From: an uncultured Collinsella sp.
GTDB taxonomy: Bacteria > Actinomycetota > Coriobacteriia > Coriobacteriales > Coriobacteriaceae
Length of the DNA stretch: 64,000 nt
Reading direction: 5' to 3'
Assembly (NCBI GenBank): GCA_902493535.1
Contig: CABUQG010000002.1
Coordinates: 1 to 64,000, forward strand
This document shows, piece after piece, positions 1 through 6,863 of the stretch. The notes under the pieces are model-generated. The model did not search any database. It saw only the letters and a list, made by a program, of their open reading frames with translations, and had not been told where the DNA came from. A program made the position numbers and the translations under genes. Every line of letters starts with the position of its first letter. Position 1 is the first letter of the stretch.

Positions 1-33
1 CGGGATTGGTCAATCTCGGCCGACTATATTTGG

Positions 34-924
34 CTAAATTATTCCGGCGCTAACATTGCCTTGCCCCAACAGAATCACTAACCCCGTTAGTAGCATAAAG
101 GGCACGATAAGATACATCATAGTTCGTTTGGATGCGATGCAAAAGAATGCAACCGCGATAAACGCAATGATGTGTTTTGGTTTTTCTAGCCAAGATCCTC
201 GCGTGCGGATAATTTCTACCATATACAAGCACGTCAAAGCAAATGACCAACCGTTGATTGCATCCTTGCTCATCGTATTGAGCGGCGCGTAGATAACGCG
301 TGCGAACATATAAAAAATGAGGCTGCCTATTACAAGCCAGCGAGGAGTGCCGTGTTTTCTTAGGTAGAGCAAGATGTAGGTAAAGGTGGCGGCTGTAACG
401 AGGGCTTGGGCTAAAAGGAAAATGTATAGACCGAACCACTGGTCGCCTAGCACGATTCCCAATCTAATGAAGGAACCAAATATGAGCGTGTCAAAGACAG
501 GATGTTGAGTCCAGTATGGCGCGTATTCAAAGTACTGGAATAATTGCGCCAATGTGTCGTCTCGCATGGCTCCTGGATAATGAAGGGTTATCCAAAGGGT
601 CCAGCTCAGCATCATGCCAACTGTGCATAAAGCCCCAAATTGAAATGTGTTTGTCTTCCAAATGCTTCCCGCTTGTTTATTGTCCCATGCATTGAATAGC
701 AACCATAAGCCTATATATCCAATTAGGGCCCATATAACAAACCACGCCGCTGTAGTGAGGTACAAGGACAGGGGCTGCCCTTTCATTGTATAAATGTTTG
801 CGTATTTGTATCCGACTGTGCTTAAGGCAGAGATGATCATTGCCGTCAATAATGCGGCGCCGTTGAACTCCTTAAGCGGTCTGATCGCGCTATTTACGAT
901 ATTCTGCACGCTCATATTCCTCAT
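34..924 (-). CDS. DUF6020-type polytopic membrane protein, apparently truncated
   Basis: Predicted 296-residue integral membrane protein with about eight hydrophobic segments. A YPGAMRDDTLAQ stretch followed by a QYFEYAPYWTQHP stretch resembles the loop after the first membrane segments of DUF6020 proteins, which are usually found with glycosyltransferases of surface polysaccharide loci. Members I recall are roughly 500-650 residues. This frame stops at TAG (34-36) just after a hydrophobic segment, so the C-terminal half is missing or lies in another frame beyond the window. The start at 924 overlaps the upstream glycosyltransferase gene by 35 bases, suggesting translational coupling; the ATG at 915 is an alternative. 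The region is poorer in G+C than its surroundings (hand count 26/60 at 121-180). The family call is from memory and moderate; a direct catalytic role is not shown. Confidence 0.6.
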   Translation of the reverse strand: MRNMSVQNIVNSAIRPLKEFNGAALLTAMIISALSTVGYKYANIYTMKGQPLSLYLTTAAWFVIWALIGYIGLWLLFNAWDNKQAGSIWKTNTFQFGALCTVGMMLSWTLWITLHYPGAMRDDTLAQLFQYFEYAPYWTQHPVFDTLIFGSFIRLGIVLGDQWFGLYIFLLAQALVTAATFTYILLYLRKHGTPRWLVIGSLIFYMFARVIYAPLNTMSKDAINGWSFALTCLYMVEIIRTRGSWLEKPKHIIAFIAVAFFCIASKRTMMYLIVPFMLLTGLVILLGQGNVSAGII

Positions 925-1834
925 AGACTTTAAGCTCCCACTGCTTGCGTTCGACCTTGGCTACTGAGTCCAGTACAAAACCAGTGGCGAGCGAGAGACC
1001 GCATAGAAACATAAAGGCTACAGCAAGGATGGCGGTAGGGAAGCGCGGTACCAAGCCGGTCTGTGCGTATTCAACAATGACGGGAATGCCCAGTATTAGC
1101 CCAATGATTGCGAAGATCGCCGCTGTGAGTCCAAAAAACTTAAGCGGCCTGTAGTCCTTAAAGAGCGTGCCGATCATGCTGGTGACCTTGATGCCGTCAC
1201 TGACCGTGTTGAGCTTCGACACGGATCCTTCGGGGCGGTCACGGTAGACGATGGGCACGTCTTTGATGCGCCAGCGGTGGTCGACGGCGTGGATGGAAAG
1301 TTCGGTTTCGATTTGGAAGCCCTCGGAAAGCACGGGGAACGTTTTGACAAAAGGCCTGCTCATAGCTCGATAGCCCGTCATGACATCATCAAAGCTGTAC
1401 CCATAGATCCACTTGATCATGGCGCGCACCAGGTTGTTGCCAAAACCGTGGAAGGCGCGCTTGTTCTCCTCGGCGTACGTGCCGTTTGAGAGACGGTCGC
1501 CTACCGTCATGTCTGCTTCGCCATTGAGGACGGGGGAGCAAAGTGCCGCTGCCGACTCTGCGGGGTAGGTATCGTCGCCGTCGACCATCAAGTAGCAGTC
1601 TGCCTCGATGTCGCGGAACATCTGGCGGCAGACATTGCCCTTGCCTTGACGGCCCTCATAGCGCACGATTGCCCCGGCATCGCGGGCAATTCGAGCCGTT
1701 CCGTCTGTGGAGTTGTTGTCGTAGACATAGATAGCTGCTCCAGGGAGTTCGCGCTTAAAGTCCTCGACGACCTTTTTGATTGTGACTGCCTCGTTGTAAC
1801 AGGGGATAAGCACGGCGACGTTGCGGTAATCCAT
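890..1834 (-). CDS. Family 2 glycosyltransferase with C-terminal membrane segments
   Basis: A 314-residue GT2 enzyme of the polyprenyl-phosphate glycosyltransferase (DPM1-like) type. It should transfer a sugar from a nucleotide donor to a lipid carrier or growing glycan at the inner membrane face. The GT-A fold begins VAVLIPCYNEA (about residues 6-16). Next come DNNSTDGT (39-46), a RQGKGNV motif near 62-68, and the metal and donor-binding DGDD at 85-88. The last 80 residues hold two hydrophobic segments, as in membrane-anchored members. It is first in a minus-strand pair with the DUF6020 gene, which it overlaps, and is divergent from the ABC exporter. This points to a surface polysaccharide pathway. 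The exact sugar and acceptor cannot be read from the sequence. Confidence 0.85.
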   Translation of the reverse strand: MDYRNVAVLIPCYNEAVTIKKVVEDFKRELPGAAIYVYDNNSTDGTARIARDAGAIVRYEGRQGKGNVCRQMFRDIEADCYLMVDGDDTYPAESAAALCSPVLNGEADMTVGDRLSNGTYAEENKRAFHGFGNNLVRAMIKWIYGYSFDDVMTGYRAMSRPFVKTFPVLSEGFQIETELSIHAVDHRWRIKDVPIVYRDRPEGSVSKLNTVSDGIKVTSMIGTLFKDYRPLKFFGLTAAIFAIIGLILGIPVIVEYAQTGLVPRFPTAILAVAFMFLCGLSLATGFVLDSVAKVERKQWELKVYEEYERAEYRK

Positions 1835-1990
1835 GGTGCTCCTCGGTTGGGTTCAAAACTACAATAGTATAGAGTGCCGGGGCGGCCGAGTTTGTGGGTT
1901 CCTTTTATCGTCAGCGTATCGCCGCATTTTCCATGTGCGCGGGGGCTATACTTTCGAGTTGCTAACGAAACGATGTAAGGAGTTGCGTTC

Positions 1991-2836
1991 GTGACAGAGC
2001 AGACTCAGGTTGCGCCCAAGGCCTCGATGCCTCCATCGCACGCCAAAAATGATTTCCAAAAAGATAAGTTCATTCTTGAGCAGCTGGTAACCAAGGATTT
2101 CAAACTTAAGTATCGCCGCAGCGTTCTCGGTATCGCATGGTCGGTGCTTAATCCGTTGCTGATGATGGTTGTCATGGCCATCGTCTTTTCGACCATCTTT
2201 GCACAAGGTCGCAACGGTTCCATCACTCCCGATATGTACCCGTTGTACCTCATCGTCGGTAACGTCACCTTTTCTGTGATGTCCGACTCTACGACGCAGG
2301 CCATGTCTTCTATCTTGGGTGCTTCTTCGCTGCTTAAAAAGGTTAAGGTTCACCGCTGGGTGTTCCCGGTTCAGAAAGTCCTGTTCTCCCTTGTGAACTT
2401 TGCACTTTCGCTGGTCGCCGTTGCCCTTGTTATGATTTGGTTTCGCGTCGTTCCCAGCTGGCATTTGATTCTTTTGCCGGTCTGCTTGTTCTTTCTTATG
2501 CTGTTCTGTATGGGTCTTGGCCTTATGCTTTCGGCGCTATCTGTGTTCTTCCGCGATGTCATGCATCTTTGGAGCGTCGTTATCACCGCTTGGACGTACT
2601 TTACTCCCATTTTCTGGACCACGGATTTTATTGCGCAGATGCCGCATATTCTTCGCGTGATTATGTACGCCAACCCTATGTATAACTATCTTACGTTTAT
2701 GCGCGACATCTTTCTATTTCAGCAAAGTCCGACCCCTCTGGTATTTGGTCTTTGCGTTGCCTGGGCTTTGATTTCGCTTGCCATTGGCTATACGATTTTC
2801 CACAAGACTGAGCATCAATTCATCTTGTATATCTAA
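1991..2836 (+). CDS. ABC-2 type polysaccharide export permease (Wzm/TagG-like)
   Basis: A 281-residue membrane permease of the ABC-2 family, the transmembrane half of an exporter for lipid-linked polysaccharide or teichoic-type polymer. An N-terminal cytoplasmic helix carries the family-typical phrase TKDFKLKYRRSVLGIAWSVL (about 35-54). Six hydrophobic segments follow, with the conserved region WTYFTPIFW near residue 200. GTG start at 1991, with an AAGGAG ribosome-binding site 8-9 bases upstream. A TATACT element at 1947-1952 could be a -10 box, but I see no matching -35. The ATPase gene begins 9 bases after its stop, so the two form one transporter operon. The substrate is inferred only from the neighbouring glycosyltransferase and glf. 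Confidence 0.88.
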   Translation: MTEQTQVAPKASMPPSHAKNDFQKDKFILEQLVTKDFKLKYRRSVLGIAWSVLNPLLMMVVMAIVFSTIFAQGRNGSITPDMYPLYLIVGNVTFSVMSDSTTQAMSSILGASSLLKKVKVHRWVFPVQKVLFSLVNFALSLVAVALVMIWFRVVPSWHLILLPVCLFFLMLFCMGLGLMLSALSVFFRDVMHLWSVVITAWTYFTPIFWTTDFIAQMPHILRVIMYANPMYNYLTFMRDIFLFQQSPTPLVFGLCVAWALISLAIGYTIFHKTEHQFILYI

Positions 2837-2845
2837 GGAGCTTGC

Positions 2846-3625
2846 ATGTCTGAAACTAATACCGCTGCTCCTGTCGATTACAGCAAGCAGCCCATGGCCG
2901 TCGAGGTCAAAGATGTAACGATGATCTTCAATATGGCCTCTGAGTCTCTGGGTAGCCTCAAGGAGTACTTCATTTCCTTGGCGCGCCATAAGCTCTTTTT
3001 TGAGGAGTTTCGTGCGCTTAAGAACATCTCGTTTGACGTTCATCGCGGCGAGGTTGTTGGTCTGGTTGGCACCAATGGTTCTGGCAAGTCTACGATGCTC
3101 AAAATCATCGCCGGTGTCCTTGAGCCCTCTGAGGGCGAGGTTAAGGTTCATGGCAATATTGCGCCGTTGATTGAGCTTGGCGCCGGTTTTGATCCTGAGC
3201 TTTCCGCTCGCGAGAACATCTACCTCAACGGCGCTCTCCTTGGTTATACCAAGGAGTTTATTGATGCAAACTTCGATGGCATCATTGAGTTCGCTGAGCT
3301 CAAAGACTTCGTTGACATGCCGCTGAAGAACTTCTCTTCGGGTATGGTTGCGCGTATTGCCTTTGCTATTGCCACGATTACCGAGCCCGATATTCTCATC
3401 GTCGACGAGACGCTTTCTGTTGGCGATGTCTTTTTCCAGCAGAAGTGCGAGCGCCGCATTCAGCACTTTATCGAGAGTGGCGACGTCACGGTCTTGTTCG
3501 TTTCCCACTCCATGGAGCAGGTTGAGCGTATTTGCCAGCGTGCTGTTTGGATCGAGAAGGGCGACCTGCGTATGGATGGCCCCGTGGATGAGGTCTGCAA
3601 GGCATACCACGACCAGTTCAAGTAG
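2846..3625 (+). CDS. ABC transporter ATP-binding subunit (Wzt/TagH-like)
   Basis: A 259-residue ATPase that powers polysaccharide export with the permease encoded just upstream. Walker A is GTNGSGKST (about residues 75-83). The signature region reads FSSGMVARIAFA, and Walker B with its catalytic glutamate is ILIVDETLSVGD. The H-loop lies in FVSHSM. An N-terminal helical stretch (about 35-50) before the nucleotide-binding domain is typical of Wzt and TagH. At this length it has no C-terminal carbohydrate-binding domain, unlike Wzt proteins that read a modified glycan end, so a substrate without a capped terminus is inferred. It is followed after 53 bases by tRNA-Arg; no terminator lies between them. 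Confidence 0.9.
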   Translation: MSETNTAAPVDYSKQPMAVEVKDVTMIFNMASESLGSLKEYFISLARHKLFFEEFRALKNISFDVHRGEVVGLVGTNGSGKSTMLKIIAGVLEPSEGEVKVHGNIAPLIELGAGFDPELSARENIYLNGALLGYTKEFIDANFDGIIEFAELKDFVDMPLKNFSSGMVARIAFAIATITEPDILIVDETLSVGDVFFQQKCERRIQHFIESGDVTVLFVSHSMEQVERICQRAVWIEKGDLRMDGPVDEVCKAYHDQFK

Positions 3626-3627
3626 GT

Positions 3628-3633
3628 TATAAT
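3628..3633 (+). promoter_or_regulatory. Possible -10 element upstream of tRNA-Arg(TCT)
   Basis: A perfect TATAAT begins two bases after the stop codon of the ABC ATPase gene and 46 bases before the tRNA. No good -35 hexamer lies 16-18 bases upstream, so this is tentative. The tRNA may instead be read from the transporter operon. Confidence 0.35.
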
Positions 3634-3678
3634 TTATTAGCCGCGTGAACTTGTACCCGCTTGGACGTGCGGCCTTAT

Positions 3679-3755
3679 GCTCCATTAGCTCAGTTGGATA
3701 GAGCAGGGGACTTCTAATCCCAAGGTCGACGGTTCGAATCCGCCATGGAGCACCA
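3679..3755 (+). tRNA. tRNA-Arg (anticodon TCT)
   Basis: Cloverleaf read by eye. The acceptor arm GCTCCAT pairs with ATGGAGC, followed by discriminator A and an encoded CCA. The D arm is GCTC...GAGC. The anticodon loop CTTCTAA has TCT at positions 34-36, reading AGA. The T arm contains GGTTCGAATCC. The closing pair of the anticodon stem (27-43) is a G-A mismatch. A strong terminator follows 12 bases later. Confidence 0.95.
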
Positions 3756-3767
3756 ATAGAGTTTTGA

Positions 3768-3800
3768 AGACCCGGTTATTGTGCCGGGTCTTTGCTTTTT
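3768..3800 (+). terminator. Rho-independent terminator after tRNA-Arg(TCT)
   Basis: Eight-base stem AGACCCGG / CCGGGTCT with an 8-base loop, followed by a T-rich run TTGCTTTTT. It ends the transcript carrying tRNA-Arg and possibly the ABC exporter. Confidence 0.85.
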
Positions 3801-3834
3801 GGGTCGCGTGCGCGTGCAGCGCTCCCTCAACAAT

Positions 3835-3865
3835 AAGTCCGATGCAGCGATGCTGCATCGGACTT
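3835..3865. terminator. Perfect 14-bp hairpin 3' of glf
   Basis: AAGTCCGATGCAGC, a 3-base loop and the exact reverse complement. It lies between the tRNA terminator and the end of the convergent glf gene. It most likely ends transcription from the glf side or blocks read-through from both sides. The T-tract is weak on both strands (CTTTCT on plus, TTATTGTT on minus), so its role as an intrinsic terminator is an inference. Confidence 0.6.
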
Positions 3866-3907
3866 TCTACATCCCTGAATGGCTATCAGTCTTTGGCTGT
3901 TGGGCTC

Positions 3908-5032
3908 TTACGCCTCCGTGGGCTCCACGCCAAGCTCGTTGCGGACGAGCTCGAAGGCCGCGGCGATGGCCTTGTCCATGTCGTAGTACTTGTAGCCGCC
4001 CAGGCGACCGGCAAAGATCACGTCGCCCTCCTGCGCCGCCAGCTCCTCGTACTGCTTGTACAGGGCCTCGTTCTTGGCGTCGTTGATGGGGTAGTAGGGC
4101 TCGTCGCCGGGCTTCCAGTCGGCCGGGTACTCGCGCGTGATGACGGTTTTGTCCTGCGTGCCGAACTCAAAGTGTTTGTGCTCGATGATGCGGGTGTAGG
4201 GGATCTCGCGCTCGGTGTAGTTGACCACGGCCACGCCCTGGTGGTCCTGCTCGTCGAGCGTCTCGGTCTCAAAGCGCAGGCTGCGGTACTCGAGCGTGCC
4301 CAGTTTAAAGTCGTAGAACGCGTCGATGGGGCCGCAGTAGATCGTCCTGGCGGCGATATCGGGCTCGGAGGCGGCCAGCTCCTTGTACTCCACGCCGCAG
4401 CGCACCTCGACGCCCTCGAGCATGTTGGCGACCATCTTGGTGTAGCCGCCCATGGGGATGCCCTGGTAGCGGTCGTTGAAGTAGTTGTTGTCGTAGGTGA
4501 AGCGGCAGGGGAGGCGCTTGATGATGCTGGCGGGCAGGTCCTTGCAGTCGCGGCCCCACTGCTTCTCGGTGTAACCCTTCACGAGCGTCTCGAAGATGTC
4601 ACGGCCGACGAGTGACAGCGCCTGCTCCTCGAGGTTCTGCGGCTCGCCGATGTTCTCGGCGGCCACCTGCTCGGCGATCTTGGCCTTGGCGTCGGCCGGC
4701 GTGACGACGCCCGGCCACATCTTGGCGAAGGTGTTCATGTTGAAGGGCATGTTGTACATGTTGCCGTGGAAGTTGGCGACCGGCGAGTTGACGTAGTTGT
4801 TGAACTCGGCGAAGCGGTTTACGTAGTCCCAGACGTCCTTCATGGAGGTGTGGAAGATATGCGCACCGTAGCGGTGGACCTGGATGCCCTCGACGTCCTC
4901 GGTGTAGACGTTGCCGGCGATGTGATCGCGGCGATCGATGACTAGGACCGACTTGCCGGCGCGCTTGGCGGCATTGGCAAAGACGGCGCCCGAAAGGCCG
5001 GCACCGACGACAAGGTAATCGAACTGTGACAT
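3908..5032 (-). CDS. glf: UDP-galactopyranose mutase
   Basis: A 374-residue flavoenzyme that interconverts UDP-galactopyranose and UDP-galactofuranose, the donor for galactofuranose in surface glycans. The FAD-binding dinucleotide motif is VVGAGLSGAV (about residues 8-17), followed by the VIDRRDHIAGN segment. The UGM-specific RYGAHIFHT is near 53-61. The substrate region has NNYVNSP and FTYDNNYFNDRYQGIPMGGY, and the C-terminal motif AGRLGGYKYYDMD is intact. Length fits the bacterial family. A GGAG ribosome-binding site precedes the ATG. It lies 78 bases downstream of aroQ on the same strand with no obvious terminator between, so it may be partly co-transcribed with the aro operon. Its metabolic partners are the polysaccharide genes at 34-3625. 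Confidence 0.95.
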   Translation of the reverse strand: MSQFDYLVVGAGLSGAVFANAAKRAGKSVLVIDRRDHIAGNVYTEDVEGIQVHRYGAHIFHTSMKDVWDYVNRFAEFNNYVNSPVANFHGNMYNMPFNMNTFAKMWPGVVTPADAKAKIAEQVAAENIGEPQNLEEQALSLVGRDIFETLVKGYTEKQWGRDCKDLPASIIKRLPCRFTYDNNYFNDRYQGIPMGGYTKMVANMLEGVEVRCGVEYKELAASEPDIAARTIYCGPIDAFYDFKLGTLEYRSLRFETETLDEQDHQGVAVVNYTEREIPYTRIIEHKHFEFGTQDKTVITREYPADWKPGDEPYYPINDAKNEALYKQYEELAAQEGDVIFAGRLGGYKYYDMDKAIAAAFELVRNELGVEPTEA

Positions 5033-5110
5033 GGATATACTCCTTTGTATGTCAATTGGACAGTTGCAAATGATTCGGGATAAACGCCACTGGCTTATTT
5101 ACCCCAAAGA

Positions 5111-5548
5111 TTAGTGTAGCAGATGCTCTTTCAGCAGCTCCAGCGCGTGGGCGTAGCCCTGCAGGCCCTCGCCGGTGATGGTGGCGAAGCAGGCCAGGCG
5201 GGCGTAGCTCACCTGGCGGAAGTCCTCGCGGGTCTCGACCGCGCTGATGTGGACCTCCACAGCCGGGATGGCGACGGCCTTGAGGGCATCGAGGATCGCC
5301 ACGCTCGTATGTGTGTAGGCGGCCGGGTTGATGACGATGCCGTCGACCTTGCCGTAGGCCTCCTGGATCTTGTCGACGATGCTGCCCTCGTGGTTGGACT
5401 GGAAGACCTCGACCTCGTCGAAGCCCTGCGCGGCACCTGCCTCCTGGCAGATCTGGACCAGGCGGTCGTAGTTGTCACTGCCATAGATGCCCGGCTCGCG
5501 AATGCCGAGCATGTTGAGGTTGGGGCCGTTGATGACGAGTGCTTTCAT
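5111..5548 (-). CDS. aroQ: 3-dehydroquinate dehydratase, type II
   Basis: A 145-residue type II dehydroquinase that converts 3-dehydroquinate to 3-dehydroshikimate, the third step of the shikimate pathway. The N-terminus MKALVINGPNLNMLG is the family hallmark. The active-site tyrosine lies in REPGIYG, and QSNHEGSIVDKI, INPAAYTHTSVAI and VEVHISAVETRE carry the other conserved residues. The frame stays open to 5776, but the ATG at 5548 has an AAGGAAG ribosome-binding site at good spacing and matches the family start, so the upstream extension is not used. It is the last aro gene of the operon, 64 bases after aroEK. A 15-bp perfect palindrome occupies that gap and could lower expression of aroQ and glf. 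Confidence 0.95.
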   Translation of the reverse strand: MKALVINGPNLNMLGIREPGIYGSDNYDRLVQICQEAGAAQGFDEVEVFQSNHEGSIVDKIQEAYGKVDGIVINPAAYTHTSVAILDALKAVAIPAVEVHISAVETREDFRQVSYARLACFATITGEGLQGYAHALELLKEHLLH

Positions 5549-5570
5549 GGTTGCTTCCTTTGCAGTCGAG

Positions 5571-5609
5571 AAACCACCACAAAGGTGCCTGTCCCCTTTG
5601 TGGTGGTTT
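5571..5609. repeat. 15-bp palindrome with a GGGGACAGGCACC core between aroEK and aroQ
   Basis: Arms 5571-5585 and 5595-5609 are exact reverse complements around a 9-base loop. Read on the minus strand, the centre (5596 to 5577) is GGGGACAGGCACCTTTGTGG. A degenerate copy of this 20-mer (16/20 identical) lies at 46098-46117. It looks like a REP-type dispersed intergenic palindrome. It has no long T-tract, so it is not an obvious terminator despite its stability, but it could attenuate transcription or stop exonucleases inside the operon. Confidence 0.7.
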
Positions 5610-5612
5610 TGG

Positions 5613-6863
5613 TTAGAGAGCGGGTGGGAGGGTGTCGAGGAGGGCTTGGGCGGTATTGGCGGCGCAGTCGCGTGAGTCGATGATGTAGTCGGCCCAGGCG
5701 CGGTAGCGCGGCATGCGCTGTTCCGCCAGCTTATCGATGCCATCGCGGGCGGTGATGGGGCGACCCTTGTGGGCAAGTTCGTCGAGCTTGCGGTTGAGCA
5801 TCACGATCTGGCTGTTCTGGTGCAGCAGCGGATAGTTTTCGTCGCGCGTGACCACGCCGCCGCCGGTGGAGAGCACCAGGCCGCTGCGCTTGGAGATGTC
5901 GGCCAGCGCCGCCGTCTCCTGCTCGCGGAAGGCCGCCTCGCCGCGCTCGACGATAAAGTCGGCGCAGGGCATGCCCAGGCGCTCCTCGAGGGCGCGATCG
6001 AGGTCGATGTGCTCGCGTCCCGTGAGCTGGGCGATCTGCTCGCCCACGCGGGTCTTGCCCGAGCCCGGCATGCCGATTAGCGCGATGTTCTGCTCGCGGC
6101 GGGACAAGCGCTCCGTTACGTCCAGGATGCGCTCGCGCGGGGTGGCTTGGCTGGTGTAACGCTCGACGGCCTGTGCTGCCTGGGCAACAAGCATGAGCAG
6201 ACCGCCGATGCAGGGGATCCCGCGGCGCTCGGCCTCGAGCATCAGGCCCGTGCGGGCGGGGTTGTAGACAATGTCGATAACGCCTTCGAGCGCATCGAGC
6301 CCTTCGAGCGTGCAAGGTGCGTCGGGGCAATGGGGGAACATGCCGGCGGGCGTGCAGTTGACGAGTAGGGCGGCGTCGGACTGCTGCGCGATGTTGCCGT
6401 AGTTGACCTCGCTTGTGCGGCCCACGGGCACCACGGTGGCGCCCAGGTCGCCGAGCACCATGCTTGCCGTGGTGCCGGCACCACCGGTGGCTCCGAGCAC
6501 GAGGGCCTTCTTGCCGGCAACCTCAACCCCCAGCTCCTCGACCAGACACTGGAAACCAAAGTAATCGGTGTTGTCACCGCGCAGGCGGCCATCGGGCAGG
6601 CGTGTGATAGTGTTAACGTTGCCCATGCGCTCGGCCAGCGGGCTCAGCTCGTCCAGGTATTCTATGACGGCACGTTTGTAGGGGATGGTCACGTTGGTGC
6701 CCTCCCACTCGTCGCCTGTCATAAAGGCCGCGAGGTCCTCGGGCTCGCGCTCAAATCGCACGTACTCGAGCCCAGCGAGCTCCTTGTAGATGGTTGGGGT
6801 GTAGCTGTGGCCCAACACGCGGCCCAGCACTCCGTAGGGGCGGGTTGCGGCGGTATCGGTCAT
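5613..6863 (-). CDS. aroE-aroK: Bifunctional shikimate dehydrogenase / shikimate kinase
   Basis: A 416-residue fusion that reduces 3-dehydroshikimate to shikimate and then phosphorylates it. Residues 1 to about 250 are shikimate dehydrogenase: GHSYTP near 18-23 (substrate pocket), the catalytic lysine in NVTIPYKR (Lys63), RGDNTDYFGF (about 95-104) and the NADP-binding GATGGAG at 124-130. Residues about 257-416 are shikimate kinase: Walker A GMPGSGKT at 264-271, DLDRALEE, the shikimate-binding arginine in ERGEAAFRE, STGGGVV, and the lid arginine in KGRPITAR. Both halves look complete. Its ATG follows the pheA stop directly (TAG then ATG), indicating translational coupling. Separate aroE and aroK genes are the usual arrangement, so the fusion is a useful lineage marker. 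Confidence 0.95.
   Translation of the reverse strand: MTDTAATRPYGVLGRVLGHSYTPTIYKELAGLEYVRFEREPEDLAAFMTGDEWEGTNVTIPYKRAVIEYLDELSPLAERMGNVNTITRLPDGRLRGDNTDYFGFQCLVEELGVEVAGKKALVLGATGGAGTTASMVLGDLGATVVPVGRTSEVNYGNIAQQSDAALLVNCTPAGMFPHCPDAPCTLEGLDALEGVIDIVYNPARTGLMLEAERRGIPCIGGLLMLVAQAAQAVERYTSQATPRERILDVTERLSRREQNIALIGMPGSGKTRVGEQIAQLTGREHIDLDRALEERLGMPCADFIVERGEAAFREQETAALADISKRSGLVLSTGGGVVTRDENYPLLHQNSQIVMLNRKLDELAHKGRPITARDGIDKLAEQRMPRYRAWADYIIDSRDCAANTAQALLDTLPPAL

Noticed and set aside
1835..1990. Divergent promoters between the glycosyltransferase and the ABC permease
   Set aside because: TATACT-like -10 boxes exist on both strands (1947-1952 and 1871 to 1866), but neither has an acceptable -35 at 16-18 bases, so they are not listed as features.
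3679..3755. tRNA-Arg(TCT) as an attachment site of an integrated element
   Set aside because: No integrase and no direct repeat of the tRNA 3' end in the flanking sequence; the only tyrosine recombinase is the Xer-type gene at 50567-51487 in a conserved housekeeping context.
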